NCBI GenBank assembly: GCA_026874595.1
Contig: CM049320.1
Span: forward strand, 2,015,501-2,079,500
DNA from: Sipunculus nudus
Taxonomy: Eukaryota > Annelida > Sipuncula > Golfingiida > Sipunculidae
Direction: 5' to 3'
DNA: 64,000 bases
The stretch's first letter is position 1. Every line of letters begins with the position of its first letter. The position numbers were made by a program, and so were the translations under genes. Of the stretch, positions 23,034 through 33,871 are shown piece by piece. Under the pieces are notes generated by a model. The model did no database searches, was not told where the DNA came from, and saw only the letters and a list, made by a program, of their open reading frames with translations.

Positions 23034-23038
23034 GGTTG

Positions 23039-24340
23039 CGCCATCTGCAATCGTTCTCCCGTGGCGTCAACCTGAACATGTGCTTTTAGTAAAAACTGCT
23101 CATATCTCCGGAGTGGTTCAAGGAATTGGTCTCAAATTCGGCATGTCCATCCATCCTGGAAAGTTTTCTCGTAAACAAGATAGGTGGCGCCACATACCTT
23201 CTCGTATTTGTAGAATAAATAAAAGTCCTTTTCTCAAGAGTGATTTGCCGTATTGGTCTGAAACAGTGCATACCATAGATCTTGGACTCCTCCATCTTTT
23301 ATTCAAGACTGGTGGCACCATCTGCAATCTTTTTACCTTGGCGTCCATCTATACATGTGCTTTAGGTGAAAATTGCTCATATCTCCGGAATGGTTCAAGG
23401 TATTGGTCTTTAATTTGGCATGACTATCCATCACGGAAAATTTTCTCGTAAACAAGAAAGGTGGCGCCACGTACCTTCCCGTTTCCGTAGAATAATTAAT
23501 TATCTCAATGTGTTTGTCTCCAATATGGCATGTACATCCATCTTGGAGAGTTCCCTCGACAACAAGACAGGTGGCGCCACCCACCTATAGTGTCAGTTTT
23601 TGCTGCTGAAAAGGGGGGGGGGCTATTCTTAGGGTGTGGGGGGGGGGGTAACATTTATTTAAAAATTTGTTACAAAAGCTCCAGTATCTGAACAACTAAA
23701 GCATTGATTCCCATGATTAGTTTTATGCATATTGGTCATAATATAATCCATCAGTTCCTGCAGACTGATGGCACCATTTAAAGCTCAGCTGACTTTTTCA
23801 TGCGACAGGTCTTTATCATTCGTCCTTTTGACTGTCCGTCCGGCCGTTAGCAGGACACGAATCGTAACCGTACGGGCCAGGAACCCTATGCAGTCTTTGA
23901 GGTTCTAAAATGATCTTGCAAACCTGAAATGAGGTCACTACGACCTATATTCATCGAGTTACCGGGTGTGTTTGTACCATCCCGGAAAATAATTCATGCT
24001 GCCAAAATTTTCATCCCAAAATTTCCATCTTTCACATTCTGCTCACCTACCAACAGGGAAAGAAAAATAATTATTTTTAGGTCACAAGGCCAAAGGTCAA
24101 GGTCACAGGACCCACTTCTGTAAAAAAAAAGCTTGTGGATGCATTTTAAGTCAAAACTTCCATTATACAAATGTGGGAATAATTTTGAAACTTCATGAAT
24201 TTTCCCGTAAAAAATGCGTGACCATGGTAACCACAGCATGAGGCAGTTTCGCACTAAGGTGCAATGACGAATAAAATGAGCTTTAGTCTGTGTAGCTTCG
24301 ATCAGTCTTGACAAATATATGAAAAATAAAACATTAAGAG
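23039..24340. repeat. Interspersed repeat cluster, GGTGGCGCCAC family
   Basis: Three tandem-like copies of about 190 bp (cores near 23183, 23461 and 23571) share 'catatctccgga(g/a)tggttcaagg', 'attggtct', 'tttctcgtaaacaaga' and 'aggtggcgccac'. Further modules follow: 'caggacacgaatcgtaacc' and 'gtcaaaggtcaaggtcacagg'. The copy interrupted by the retrotransposon belongs to the same family. Frames of 60-120 codons on either strand follow the repeat, not a gene. Confidence 0.6.
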
Positions 24341-24579
24341 GACTCTTAGATCCTGACCTTTACTTTTGACTGAAAATGACAATAAACAATAGTCTTCTAT
24401 GCTTGTGGTTATTTATTACCTGCGTCAGTTTCAAAGCAACAGCTTCAAAATTATTGCCTGTAGAGGGCAGACATGGCTTGTTGGATATTTTGACATAAAC
24501 TGATCTTTCCCAGATTAGCATGATTATTGTAATAAAACAGTTCAAATATTATCCGATTATATGGATTTTCTTCATCCAG

Positions 24580-24740
24580 TTTTCAGAATTGCCGAACTTC
24601 ATAGGAACGAGGATCACAGGAAAATAATTCAGGAGAACAGAGTATTTCTGGTTGAGAACCTGGATGTAATCCATACATCACTTCTTGACCGTATTCACCA
24701 AACTGGCGTGCTGTCACAGGAGAAGTTAAAGTCGATAAAG
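24580..24740 (+). CDS. NLR-like gene, exon with first half of the CARD
   Basis: The acceptor 'ttcttcatccag' ends at 24579 and the donor is 'gtatgt'. The translation includes ENRVFLVENLDVIHTSLLDR and HQTGVLSQEKLKSI, the typical N-terminal CARD pattern: helix 1 with 'R..L.ENLD', a helix ending 'LLD.I...GVLS', then charged residues. It joins phase 1 to the 9311 exon and ends in phase 0. Confidence 0.75.
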
Positions 24741-24897
24741 GTATGTTTTATGGCAGAGCTGGACATTAATATACACAAGACATACATCTTTATTTGAAAA
24801 TATTTATCTAAACAGAATCATAAATAAAATATTATGGCCAGTAATATCTTGTTCTACTGTGTGAATAAAGACTTCAATATAGACTAATAGATACCAA

Positions 24898-24898
<1 letters not shown>

Positions 24899-24939
<41 letters not shown>
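24899..24939. repeat. (AT)n microsatellite
   Basis: A dinucleotide AT run of about 40 bp in the intron between the CARD-half exons. Confidence 0.9.
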
Positions 24940-24946
<7 letters not shown>

Positions 24947-24953
24947 TTCCTTA

Positions 24954-25148
24954 TCAGACGCTGGGCCTACAAAAGTCGCCTGCCTTATTTAGTCGCCAGG
25001 GCGAAGGAAAAGGCTCAGCAATAAGGCTATAGTAACACATTCCCGGTTTTGCCGTCCCTGTGGCAAAATAGTATTTACTCTTGTCGACAACTATACATTC
25101 AGTGGAATATTCCCGACAGTAAATGTCACATAACAATATATACCAGGT
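24954..25148 (-). pseudogene. Cysteine-rich coding-like fragment, function unknown
   Basis: On the - strand an acceptor-like 'caagctttttag' at 25149 opens a 64-codon frame ending TGA at 24954-24956. It contains CDIYCREYSTECIVVD, GTAKPGMCYYS and GDFCRPSV, with five cysteines and a composition unlike the surrounding AT-rich DNA. It may be a terminal exon of a secreted or extracellular domain, or an exon fragment carried by a transposon. No family is recognised, and no partner exon was found on this strand. Confidence 0.3.
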
Positions 25149-25180
25149 CTAAAAAGCTTGAATACGCTGTGTCAAGCTGA

Positions 25181-25513
25181 ATCAGTAAAAATTCGGAAGG
25201 AAGGTGTCATGAAAACGAATTACCCATTGCCGTTATACGTAACAATACCCCGTATTTTGATGGAGCCGATATTAGTAGTTGTACGCGGAGCACAGTTTAT
25301 GGAAGAGACACCCCCTGTTCAGAGGGAAACTATGTTACCGAATGCACGCGGTGTAAATTTAATGGAACAGTCACATGAAACACCGCGGGTACCTTGTTTC
25401 CAGAGACCCGCGTGGACAGTTTCGTGTGGACAACTGAAAAATATACCGGCGATGTTCTCAATTGCGTCCCCAAACATTGGCCGGCGGGTTTAATGTTCGA
25501 CGTGTTCTCTTTA
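25181..25513 (+). pseudogene. Second cysteine-rich coding-like fragment, broken by TGA
   Basis: The + strand frame reads SEGRCHENELPIAVIRNNTP, then SSCTRSTVYGRDTPCSEGNY and ECTRCKFNGTVT. It meets TGA at 25376-25378 and resumes with VWTTEKYTGDVLNCVPKHWP to a stop near 25513. The regular cysteines and C..C spacing suggest an extracellular module. It lies head-to-head with the fragment at 24954-25148, 33 bp away. It could be a remnant of a gene unrelated to the NLR; no family assigned. Confidence 0.25.
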
Positions 25514-25652
25514 TAGTTTTGTCTGACGAGCCTGATAAAATAGGTTTTAATACATGCCGGCCTTAAATAGATGCTGGCCTTGTTAAGAAGCAGAGTAAAA
25601 GTAGTGCATGAAAAAAATAAACGCCAGGGCATCTGATCAAAGCTACGCGGTG

Positions 25653-25710
25653 TCTAAGTGTGTGTGTGTGTGTGTGTGTGTATACATATATAGTATGTAA
25701 TTAAATGTAA

Positions 25711-25752
<42 letters not shown>
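25653..25752. repeat. Compound (GT)n / (AT)n microsatellite
   Basis: A GT run (about 25653-25682) is followed by about 30 bp of degenerate AT-rich sequence and a pure AT run to about 25750. Confidence 0.9.
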
Positions 25753-25753
<1 letters not shown>

Positions 25754-25799
25754 AAAATGTGTATGTATCATCAAGACTAATAACTTTAACACAGTATTA

Positions 25800-27420
25800 T
25801 ATATACTATAGCTCAGAGAATATGAGTAACAGAGACCTAATTTCAGGTGTCTAAAGATAACTTTTCACAAACTCTCAGGATATCATGGTAGAAGATTCTA
25901 GGTCCAGTGATTATGATTTGTGCCCTGCTTTGGTATCAAATTTTCAATAATTTTTGGGGGGTATTTATAAGCCCGACAGCTCGAAGAATATAGGAAACAG
26001 GAACTTATTGTAGGTTTCCAAGTAGACGTTTCGTCAACCTCTCAGGATGTTAAGAAAGAAGTTTCTGGGTCCAGTTGTTATGATTTGTGCCCTTTAAATG
26101 GATGACGGCATCTTTAAAGGTCTCCAATATAAAGAAGAAAAAAATTGCTAAAATTCTAAAAAAAAATCCACTTGGCGCCACCAGTCTGCAGAAACTGATG
26201 AAACACTCCATGATGAATATGCATACAAAGAATCATGGTGAGCAATGCATTAGTTGTTCAGATACTCGAGTTTTTTTATGAAATTTTATATTATTCTAGG
26301 GATATTTCTGAGCCCCAAAGCTCGGATAATATGGGTAACAGAGACCTAGTTAAAGGCTTCCAAGGAGATTTTTCATCGACCTCCCTGGATGTCAAGAAAG
26401 AGATTCCAGGTCCATTGGTTACGATTTGTGCCCTGTTAAAAGACAACCACATCTTTGAAGGTCTAAAAAAAATAAAGATAAAAAATTCGAAAAATTTCAG
26501 GTGGCGCCACCAGTCTGCAGGAACTGATGAAACACTCCATGATAAATATGCATGCGAAGAACCATGGCGATCAATGCTCTAGTTGTTCAGAAACTAGAGC
26601 TTTTGTATTAAATTTTAGTTAACATGGGGGGGGGGGGGGGTTTACTTCTGAGTCCCATTGCTCGGAGAATATGGGTAACAGAGACCTAATTTCAGGTTTC
26701 CAAGGAGATTTTTCATCGACCTCCCAGCATGTCAAGTTAGAAGGTTCCAGGTCCAGCGGTTACGATTAGTGCCTGGTTAACGGACGGTCGGACGCCGGAC
26801 AAAGAGTGATCGCTATAGCTCAGATGATTTTCTTTCAGCTAAGCTAAAAATCGTCTTGAAGGCCTGAAACTTGGTCACTATGACCTATCTTCTGTGAAAA
26901 GCCACGATTTTAGCATTGTGAAAATCAGAAGTTCACAAATCAATATGGTTGGACCTAGAACTTTCCGACATGAGACTGCGGGAGGTCATGGGTAAATGTC
27001 CTTGGAGACATGAAATCAGGTCAGTGACCTATATTTTTTGGCTTTAGACAAGAAACATGATTTTAGCACCCTGAAAGTCAGATGAGCGAAAATTGTATCT
27101 GTTAAGCCTAGAGATTTTTAACACAACATCCAGGGAGGTCCTAGGAAAATTTTCTTCGAAACCTGATACATGAATAATGTCATTGTGACCTACATTCTGC
27201 CAGACACTGGTCCAAAACATGGTTTTGGGCACCACAGCAGTCAGACAGAACACATCCTGTATCCGACAGTTCTAGAATTTCCTATCGCAACATCTAGGGA
27301 GGTACTGGGCAAATCTTCTGGGCAAAGACTTTTGGCATCAACATGATTCTGACCACTCTGGAAGTCTTGTTCAATTGTTCAAAGTTCCTTATCGAATATT
27401 TTTCACCAGATCATAGCATC
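25800..27420. repeat. Interspersed repeat cluster in inverted orientation
   Basis: Three successive copies (about 25800-26100, 26100-26450, 26450-26780) read the GGTGGCGCCACC family backwards: 'gcgccaccagtctgcag(a/g)aactgatgaaacactccatga', 'aattttt...ggggg', 'agctc(g)gataatatgggtaacagagacctaatt' and 'gtccagtggttacgatttgtgccctg'. A different piece ('catgattttagcaccctgaaagtcagatg') follows to about 27400. A G-run lies at 26628-26640. Confidence 0.55.
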
Positions 27421-28090
27421 AATAACTAATTCTTTCATAACCTGAATGTCTAGTTCAATTTAGCGTCAAGGCCCATAGGGCGCTTTTTTCATGCATTTCC
27501 TCTGTATTTGAGACAATCAAATGACAGCAATCATATTAGCTAACCCTTCCCTAGCCCCTTATTAGGTCATACGGTTTACCCAGTCAGCTGAGCCTCATGA
27601 CCCCTGAGTCATTTGTTTTACACAATTTTCATCGTTACCCTTAAAACAATTGCAAACTGCTTTTGCAAACAGAACCTCGACTATAGGCTATTTTTATGAG
27701 GAATTCATTTTTCACTTCATAGGGCTAATCCTGTTCGGAACTTAATTAACTGTTGCTGCCAGCACAAAAGCTAGAGTTATTAGTTTCTTGACTTCAGATA
27801 CAGATGTATAGTTTTACATCAAAATATCAACTTAGAATCGAAATCGTGTGCCAGATTAAGAAGTGCACCAATGTCACCTGGACCCTTAAACTCAGGGTCA
27901 TGTGTATATATGGGCGGAGCGGAATGTTTGGAAGAGCATTACAGGTTATTATTCCCAATATGTCTGATGAAAGATGAATGCTGAATTTTACATGGAATAA
28001 GTAGATATATATGTTATTTTAAAGGCACGTATGTCTAACCATACTGCATATCTAAGCGGAATCTGAATGTAGTGTGCCATTTAATTTCAG

Positions 28091-28241
28091 GATACATACA
28101 CATCCAATAATATACAGGTAGCAAGTGCCCTAATGGACCATTTGTACGATCGGCCCTACTCAGATTGGGAGCAGTTCCTCCAGTGTCTTGTTGAATGCGG
28201 ACAGGGGCACATTTTGGATGGTCTCCAGAGCACTCAACCAG
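28091..28241 (+). CDS. NLR-like gene, exon with second half of the CARD
   Basis: The exon is bounded by 'ttaatttcag' and the donor 'gtatgc'. It reads QVASALMDHLYDRPYSDWEQ and FLQCLVECGQGHILDGL. This matches the C-terminal half of a CARD ('LLd.L..rg...w..Fl.aL...gq..la..L'). The 3.35-kb intron splitting the domain contains cysteine-rich coding-like fragments, microsatellites and interspersed repeats. Confidence 0.8.
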
Positions 28242-28549
28242 GTATGCTTTATAGATCTCGTTCACAAAACCTGTGAATACTAAAATGCTCCCATATTTAC
28301 TGGAACATCATTGATTGTCCCTGGTGTGTATCTTATCTATGGATCAAATTCCAAGCCACTTGAGCAGCAGCGAAGGGATAGAGACTTACTTTGTTTGATT
28401 TGAAAGAGTTCTAAAGAAGATGTAGGAGATTTACAAATAATGTATACGCAAGTCCATAGTGTAACAGTAAATAATGTTTTAAAAAAGTGTATTCATATTG
28501 TATACATAAAAAGAATCTTTTTGTGTATAATTTGTTGTAAAAGATGTAT

Positions 28550-28554
<5 letters not shown>

Positions 28555-28603
<49 letters not shown>
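28555..28603. repeat. (AT)n microsatellite
   Basis: An AT run of about 45 bp followed by a short GT run, in the intron after the second CARD exon. Confidence 0.9.
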
Positions 28604-28605
<2 letters not shown>

Positions 28606-28761
28606 GTGTGTGTGTTACTGGCATACTGTATAATCTGGCATTTCACGTCATTAACTAGACTGAATAAAAACACAAATCATTCATTTGGTGTACACAAGGT
28701 GAACAATGTTTAACTAAATCAACACTGCAGCAATAACAATATCCAATACTCTTTATTCTAG

Positions 28762-28976
28762 TTCGTTACTCTGATCCGCACGTGGTGAGTCTACAACAGA
28801 GGATGGCGGATATAATCCTACAGTTGTATGCTAAGATACCTTTGTACACACTACATTCAGACCTCTGCAGGGTGCCAATGGAACATTACTATGTGGATCT
28901 AGCCTTAGTGAAAGATAAAGAGCATAGATTCAAGAAAGAAGACCTTCTGCAGGGATACAAAGATATTTTCAACAAG
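28762..28976 (+). CDS. NLR-like gene, exon linking CARD and NACHT
   Basis: The acceptor is 'ctttattctag'. The donor, after AACAAG, is 'gttacc', a weak match to the consensus. The 215 nt give 71 codons plus a split valine. The segment includes LQQRMADIILQLYAKIPLYT and VKDKEHRFKKEDLLQGYKDI, mostly charged and helical. It corresponds to the region just N-terminal of NACHT in NLR proteins (substrate strands leading to 'f...d...'), but no separate domain is recognised. Confidence 0.65.
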
Positions 28977-29328
28977 GTTACCATTTATTAATGTAAACAT
29001 TGATTTAATCAAGTTAATCACCAAATATAGCGTTGAATACTAAGTATATTGCATTTTACAACATATTCCAGGGGACAGCCTGTGTTTCTTTCAAATATTT
29101 TGTCGCTGATACGTAGTAATTAATATAAATATATCAGTAATAAAAATATAGAAACCATTTGAATATATATATGAATCATTTATCAGTTAGTCAAATAAAA
29201 TATATTTATTTAAAACAGAGCAATAAAACAACTTTGTTATTATACTTCTAATTCTATCGAATTAATAAAATACTATAATGCCACAAATCAATAAAAATGT
29301 AATAATACAATAATTCTTTTATCTTCAG

Positions 29329-31635
29329 TCAAGGACACGAAGCACCATATATCTGTCTGGGGAACCAGGTATCGGAAAGTCCACCTTTATACGCAACACT
29401 TGTGCGTTCAATGGGCTAAGATCAACGAAAGAGGCGCTACCGTCGAGAAAAGGAGTGATGACACATTTGAAAATTACCAGTTTGTGTTACCTCTCTTGTT
29501 GAGGGACGTTAGATCGGGGGGCAACATTTGTGATGTGTTCATGGAAGCCTACCAGCTGCGGAGGAGAGAGGCAGAAGAACTATATCATCACATTAGCAAC
29601 ACAGCGGAGCCCATCCTTATAATAGCAGATGGGCTCGACGAGTACACGGACAGCACGTCTGAAGAAATAACAGGACTACTCCACAGACAAATTTTGCCAC
29701 ACATCTCTTTATTTATTACATCCAGATTCTCTCCAGAATAGTTTTTTGCAAAGGATAAATTCCGACCTGATATTGAAGTAGCCCTGAGGGGGTTCTCAGA
29801 AACAGTAGTTAAAGAATATCTCCAGAAATATCTCAACATAAATTATGATAAAAGAGATGCGCTGCTTGAAGAGATAGACAAATCAGAGGAACTGCTTCAT
29901 CTCTCTCACTATCCCGCCATTCTGTTGATGATGGCAACAGTGAGCGAGGTAAAGCACCAACTCCCAAGAACCATGACAGGCTTTTATAATGAGTTCGTCG
30001 CTTATGTGTTCGCCAGAATGGAGACAAAACTGAAAGTTGTGGCAGACAGAGCAAAATCAACAGAGGAGCTTCTTGGAAGGTACAGAGCACAAATTATGGA
30101 CCTAGGTCGCCTGGCAAAAGAGAATGTGAAAACCTATAAAATGGAACTGAAATTCCAGCGTAAAGACGTCGACAAACACCTCAGCTTTGATGATCTCAAT
30201 ATTGGATTTCTCCATGAAAAACAAATTTTTGACAGAGAAGTATTCTATCGTTTCATTCATAAAACGGTGCAGGAATATTTCCTCGCCTTTTACATTGTTC
30301 ACTCAGATTGTTCAACACAAAAAGAACTACTGCTTCGCTTTTTTAAAGCACACGCAGCCTTTGACCATTCCGCTATGGTCCGCAGGTTTGTACTTGGACT
30401 CGGTGGGGATGAAATAATGATTAAAATTAAAACTTTGATAAAAAGAAAGGGTTGGATTATGAATTTGATGCACACTGAACTAGAGATTGATTATCCGGCT
30501 GAGCATCCAGACGGCAAGATCACCTTACCCCGCGATGTGAGTATACATATCGGATTCCTGTACACGGCGTCCCACTACGTGAGGTTCCTGTCACAAGACG
30601 GCAAGGGAGTCAGGGAAGTGCGGATGTGTTTATCTCATGCGAGACTGTGCCGTCTGCTCCAGCATTTACATGCTCCGAAACTTACATCTCTAACTCTGCG
30701 CATTCGAAGATTTTTATCACGTTCGAAGTGCTCCGTTAACCATGAATATATCACTGAGACACTAGACAAAAACACTTAGCACGTTCCCACTCAAACGACT
30801 GCATATCTATGGACTAGATGATGAAAATGAATCATCCGCTGTAATCGAAGCAGTCGTGCACACACAGATGCTGCAGGAATTAGACTTTCACCAAATCCCC
30901 CTGACTCGTGATAGGATACGGACGCTGGCAGAATGGCTACCGCTCTCACATCTGAAAAAAGTATGTTTGAGCGACTGTAAACTCTCATCAAAGGAGATAG
31001 TGGGGCTGAACGCTTTGCCGCCATCACTGCAAGCACTGAACCTAAGTGGTAACGGCCTTACAGAACTTACTGACAGGAGTCGACTCTCTTGTATCACCAA
31101 GTCAAAGCTTAAGATACTTGATATGTCAGGGTGTCGACTCAACTAACGCGGTGTAGTAGCGGTGATAGGCGCCTCTCCGAAGACGTTAACACACCTGGAC
31201 GTGAGTAGCAATTTCCTTGAAGGGGGTGGTGCTGACCCCGAGAGGATGACATACAGGCCGAATCAACTCAACCACCTAAAAACACTCAAACTACAAAATT
31301 TCGACATGTCACATTGTCGTCTTACACCACATGTTGTGTTAGCAGTAATAGATGCCGCCCCGAAGACGTTAACACACCTGGACGTGAGCGGTAACTGCCT
31401 TGAGGGAGAGGGTGACAAACTGCTTACACTGCCAGATGTAATGGCACGGCTCAACAAATTACAAAGTCTCGACCTGCAAGGAAATTACATGCCTAATGAC
31501 GTGGTGACGACCATCAAAGAGAAACTGACAGAAACATGTCCACATCTGCAGTTGATGATATTTAAACAAACAGAAACCTCGAAACATATCCTGCCATTAT
31601 TCAGACATTTAATGAGTCCAGTCAATAGATACTAA
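29329..31635 (+). pseudogene. NLR-like gene, large NACHT-winged helix-LRR exon with four lesions
   Basis: The exon starts after 'ttatcttcag'. Near its start is Walker A GEPGIGKST, then (after the frameshift at about 29397) Walker B ILIIADGLDEY and the sensor ISLFITSRF. An in-frame TAG at 29739 follows. The frame then runs open to 30776 with HYPAILLMMA and the conserved winged-helix motif FIHKTVQEYFLAFYI. A +1 shift near 30770, in an A-run, leads into leucine-rich repeats: LKKVCLSDCKLS, SLQALNLSGNGL, KLKILDMSGCRL, TLTHLDVSSNFL, TLTHLDVSGNCL and LQSLDLQGNYM. A TAA interrupts them at 31144 and the natural stop is TAA 31633-31635. Having all domains in one big exon after small CARD exons is common in NLR genes. 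Domain identity is very likely; functional status is doubtful. Confidence 0.8.
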
Positions 31636-31690
31636 TACTGATTATGGTCAATCAATACAGGCAGACAAATGTCCATTCAGAAGAGACGTC

Positions 31691-32376
31691 ACTGACAATG
31701 ACCAATCAGTACACACACATATACTGACAATAACCAGTCAGTACACACAGACACTGACAATGACCAGTCAGTACACGCACACACTGACAATGTCCAGTCA
31801 GTACACACAGACACTGACAATGACCAGTCAGTACACACAGACACTGACAATGACCAGTCAGTACACACAGACACTGAAAATGACCAGACAGTACACACAG
31901 ACACTGACAATGACCAGTCAGTACACACAGACACTGACAATGACCAGTCAGTACACACAGACACTGACAATGACCAGTCAATACACACAGACACTGACAG
32001 TGACCAGTCAGTACACACAGACACTGACAGTGACCAGTCAGTACGCACAGACACTGACAGTGACCAGTCAGTACACACAAACACTGACAATGACCAGTCA
32101 GTACAGACATACAATGACAACGGTTCAGTCAGTACAGGCAGACACAACGTTCAGTCAGTACACACAGACACTGACAATGTCAAGTCAGTACAGACATACA
32201 ATGACATGCAATGTCCAGTCGGTACAGACACTGACAATGTCCAGTCGGTACAGACAGACACTGATAATGTCCAGTCAGTGCAGACAGATACTGACTATGT
32301 CTAATCAGTACAGACAGACACTGATTATGTTCAGTCAGTGCAGACAGATACTGACTATGTCTAATCAGTATACACA
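31691..32376. repeat. 30-bp minisatellite next to the NLR stop codon
   Basis: The unit is 'gtacacacagacactgacaa' + 'tgaccagtca', repeated with exact 30-bp spacing from about 31740 to 32100. It then degenerates with a shorter 'cagtacagacagacactga' form to about 32376. Because 30 is a multiple of three, both strands stay open (MTSQYTQTLT repeats on +, VCTDWSLSVS on -). These frames are a by-product of the repeat, not genes. It begins about 55 bp after the LRR stop. Confidence 0.9.
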
Positions 32377-32379
32377 AGC

Positions 32380-33660
32380 TCTTGGGGCGACCAGTAATCC
32401 ACTGATTGAAATCTTGAATACAATTGTTTAATTTACATATATGTAAAAAATCATTCATTCCTCTGAACATATCAACCAATCATTCTATAAATACATCATA
32501 TGGTCCATCTGTTAGGTTCCATATTTTGAAGAATCGTGCAAAAATTGATCATTAAATGTGGCGCAATAGTCCTCCAGAATATTACTTTTCCAGACAGGGC
32601 AATAATCACTATCCAAGATGGCTGCATATGTGGCCCCCGATACCAATAGCGCCAAAAAGTTATACTTTGCATGGAATGCACTGCAAGTGCACTACATATT
32701 TTTTATTTCTATTTTTGGGGGATTGAGGAATTCATTTATAAAGGTTTCAAGACTTCATACTGGATCAGGTTATGTTGGTACTGAAACTTCGCTGAAAGTG
32801 CCCAATCTTTTTACAAAAATGTTCAGAATTCTCATACTTTTATTTATTTTTAAAGATTTCTGGTGGAGGTAACCGCTCCATATTTTAATGCTGTATTATA
32901 TAATTCTTAAGTATCTGCATCTGCAGAGTTCCATTTCGGTTCGGGGCGGTAGTACTCGGTTCGTATCATGCTAACAGTTGGATAGCTGTGCTAATAAAGG
33001 AATTGTTTATGTGAAATAACAAAGTATAAAGAGTCAATGATAACACGAATAATTCATATAGAAGAATTTTAATTCTCATTTAGAACCCTCATAAAAAATA
33101 TCATTACACAAGGAGCCACAGGCAAATAAAAAAATTAATAATGAAAACATAGTCGTTGGCGTGAATGAATTTTCAATGAGAAAATGGGTCAGTCTTTTAA
33201 CCGACACAAACACACTTGACACACTGACTGCCTCCCACTGACAGCGAGTGACAATACCTAAAAAAGTAGAAAAAACTTGCATTATTGTTAAGAGAACACT
33301 TACCTATATTTATTAATCATTGAATACTTGTATAGAATGTTCGTCTTGCAATGCACTTTTATTCATTTGTTTGAACGTGTTGATCTCTCCTAAGAGATGT
33401 TAACCACCTGTTTAATGTCCCTGCGGCATGTTATAGGCCCAGATCAGATTCCCACATAATAGTATACATTACAAGGGTTGATACATGTAATCAGTGATTC
33501 GTCCTATAAAGATTGTATTCACTATTTATCAGAAGCCTTTGACTTTGTTGTCTGTTGTTATTGGCCCCCAAAAGAAGTAAAAGAAACATGTTGCTGTATA
33601 TATTCGCCATATTTGCCAGAATTTGATTTGCCTTCATCTTCCCCTGGTTCGTACACCTGA
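32380..33660. other. Non-coding, with weak coding-like segments
   Basis: No gene is established. On the - strand an acceptor-like 'tttctacttttttag' near 33258 opens a short cysteine-containing frame (YCHSLSVGGSQCVKCVCVG, then stop). At 33656-33558 another acceptor-like site opens 32 codons (VYEPGEDEGKSNSGKYGEYI...) ending in TAA. The + strand is also open across 33478-33660. None has a partner exon, so all are left unassigned. Confidence 0.3.
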
Positions 33661-33661
33661 A

Positions 33662-33739
33662 GATGTTGTACATGTAGAGTATATATAGATGTTGTACATG
33701 TAGAGTATATATAGATGTTGTACATGTAGAGTATATATA
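33662..33739. repeat. Three tandem copies of a 26-bp unit
   Basis: The unit 'gatgttgtacatgtagag' + 'tatatata' is repeated three times without change. An AT-rich stretch with an (AT)n run at 33835-33868 follows. Confidence 0.9.
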
Positions 33740-33830
33740 GCATTTTGATTGTTATGTTCTCATATGTCTGTATTAAATATATGAGAATATATATAGAATA
33801 AATATTATATATTACTGTAATATTTTACTG

Positions 33831-33871
<41 letters not shown>

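Larger units (their letters stand above)
8584..31635 (+). pseudogene. CARD-NACHT-LRR (NLR-like) receptor locus, disrupted
   Basis: Six exons on the + strand join in phase: 8584-8642, 9311-9379, 24580-24740, 28091-28241, 28762-28976 and 29329-31635. The predicted product has a charged N-terminal linker (about residues 1-40), a CARD (about 45-130), a second linker, a NACHT ATPase, a winged-helix region and ribonuclease-inhibitor-type leucine-rich repeats. By family, such proteins are cytosolic sensors that oligomerise through NACHT and recruit CARD partners; the ligand cannot be inferred. The last exon carries a frameshift near 29395-29400, an in-frame TAG at 29739-29741, a frameshift in an A-run near 30770 and an in-frame TAA at 31144-31146. 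Everything upstream is intact. The start used is the ATG at 8606, because no coding exon was found further upstream; exon 8584 begins after an acceptor, so a non-coding or more distal first exon must exist. Frameshifts could be assembly errors, but the two stops look like substitutions. A pseudogene is favoured. Confidence 0.75.

Noticed and set aside
23080-23584. Open frames of 69-123 codons on both strands
   Set aside because: They follow tandem copies of the GGTGGCGCCAC repeat and repeat the same short peptide; not a gene.
31689-32431. Long frames on both strands (152 and 223 codons) with a 10-residue repeat
   Set aside because: They exist only because the 30-bp unit is a multiple of three and lacks stops; both strands are equally open and no splice or start context is seen.
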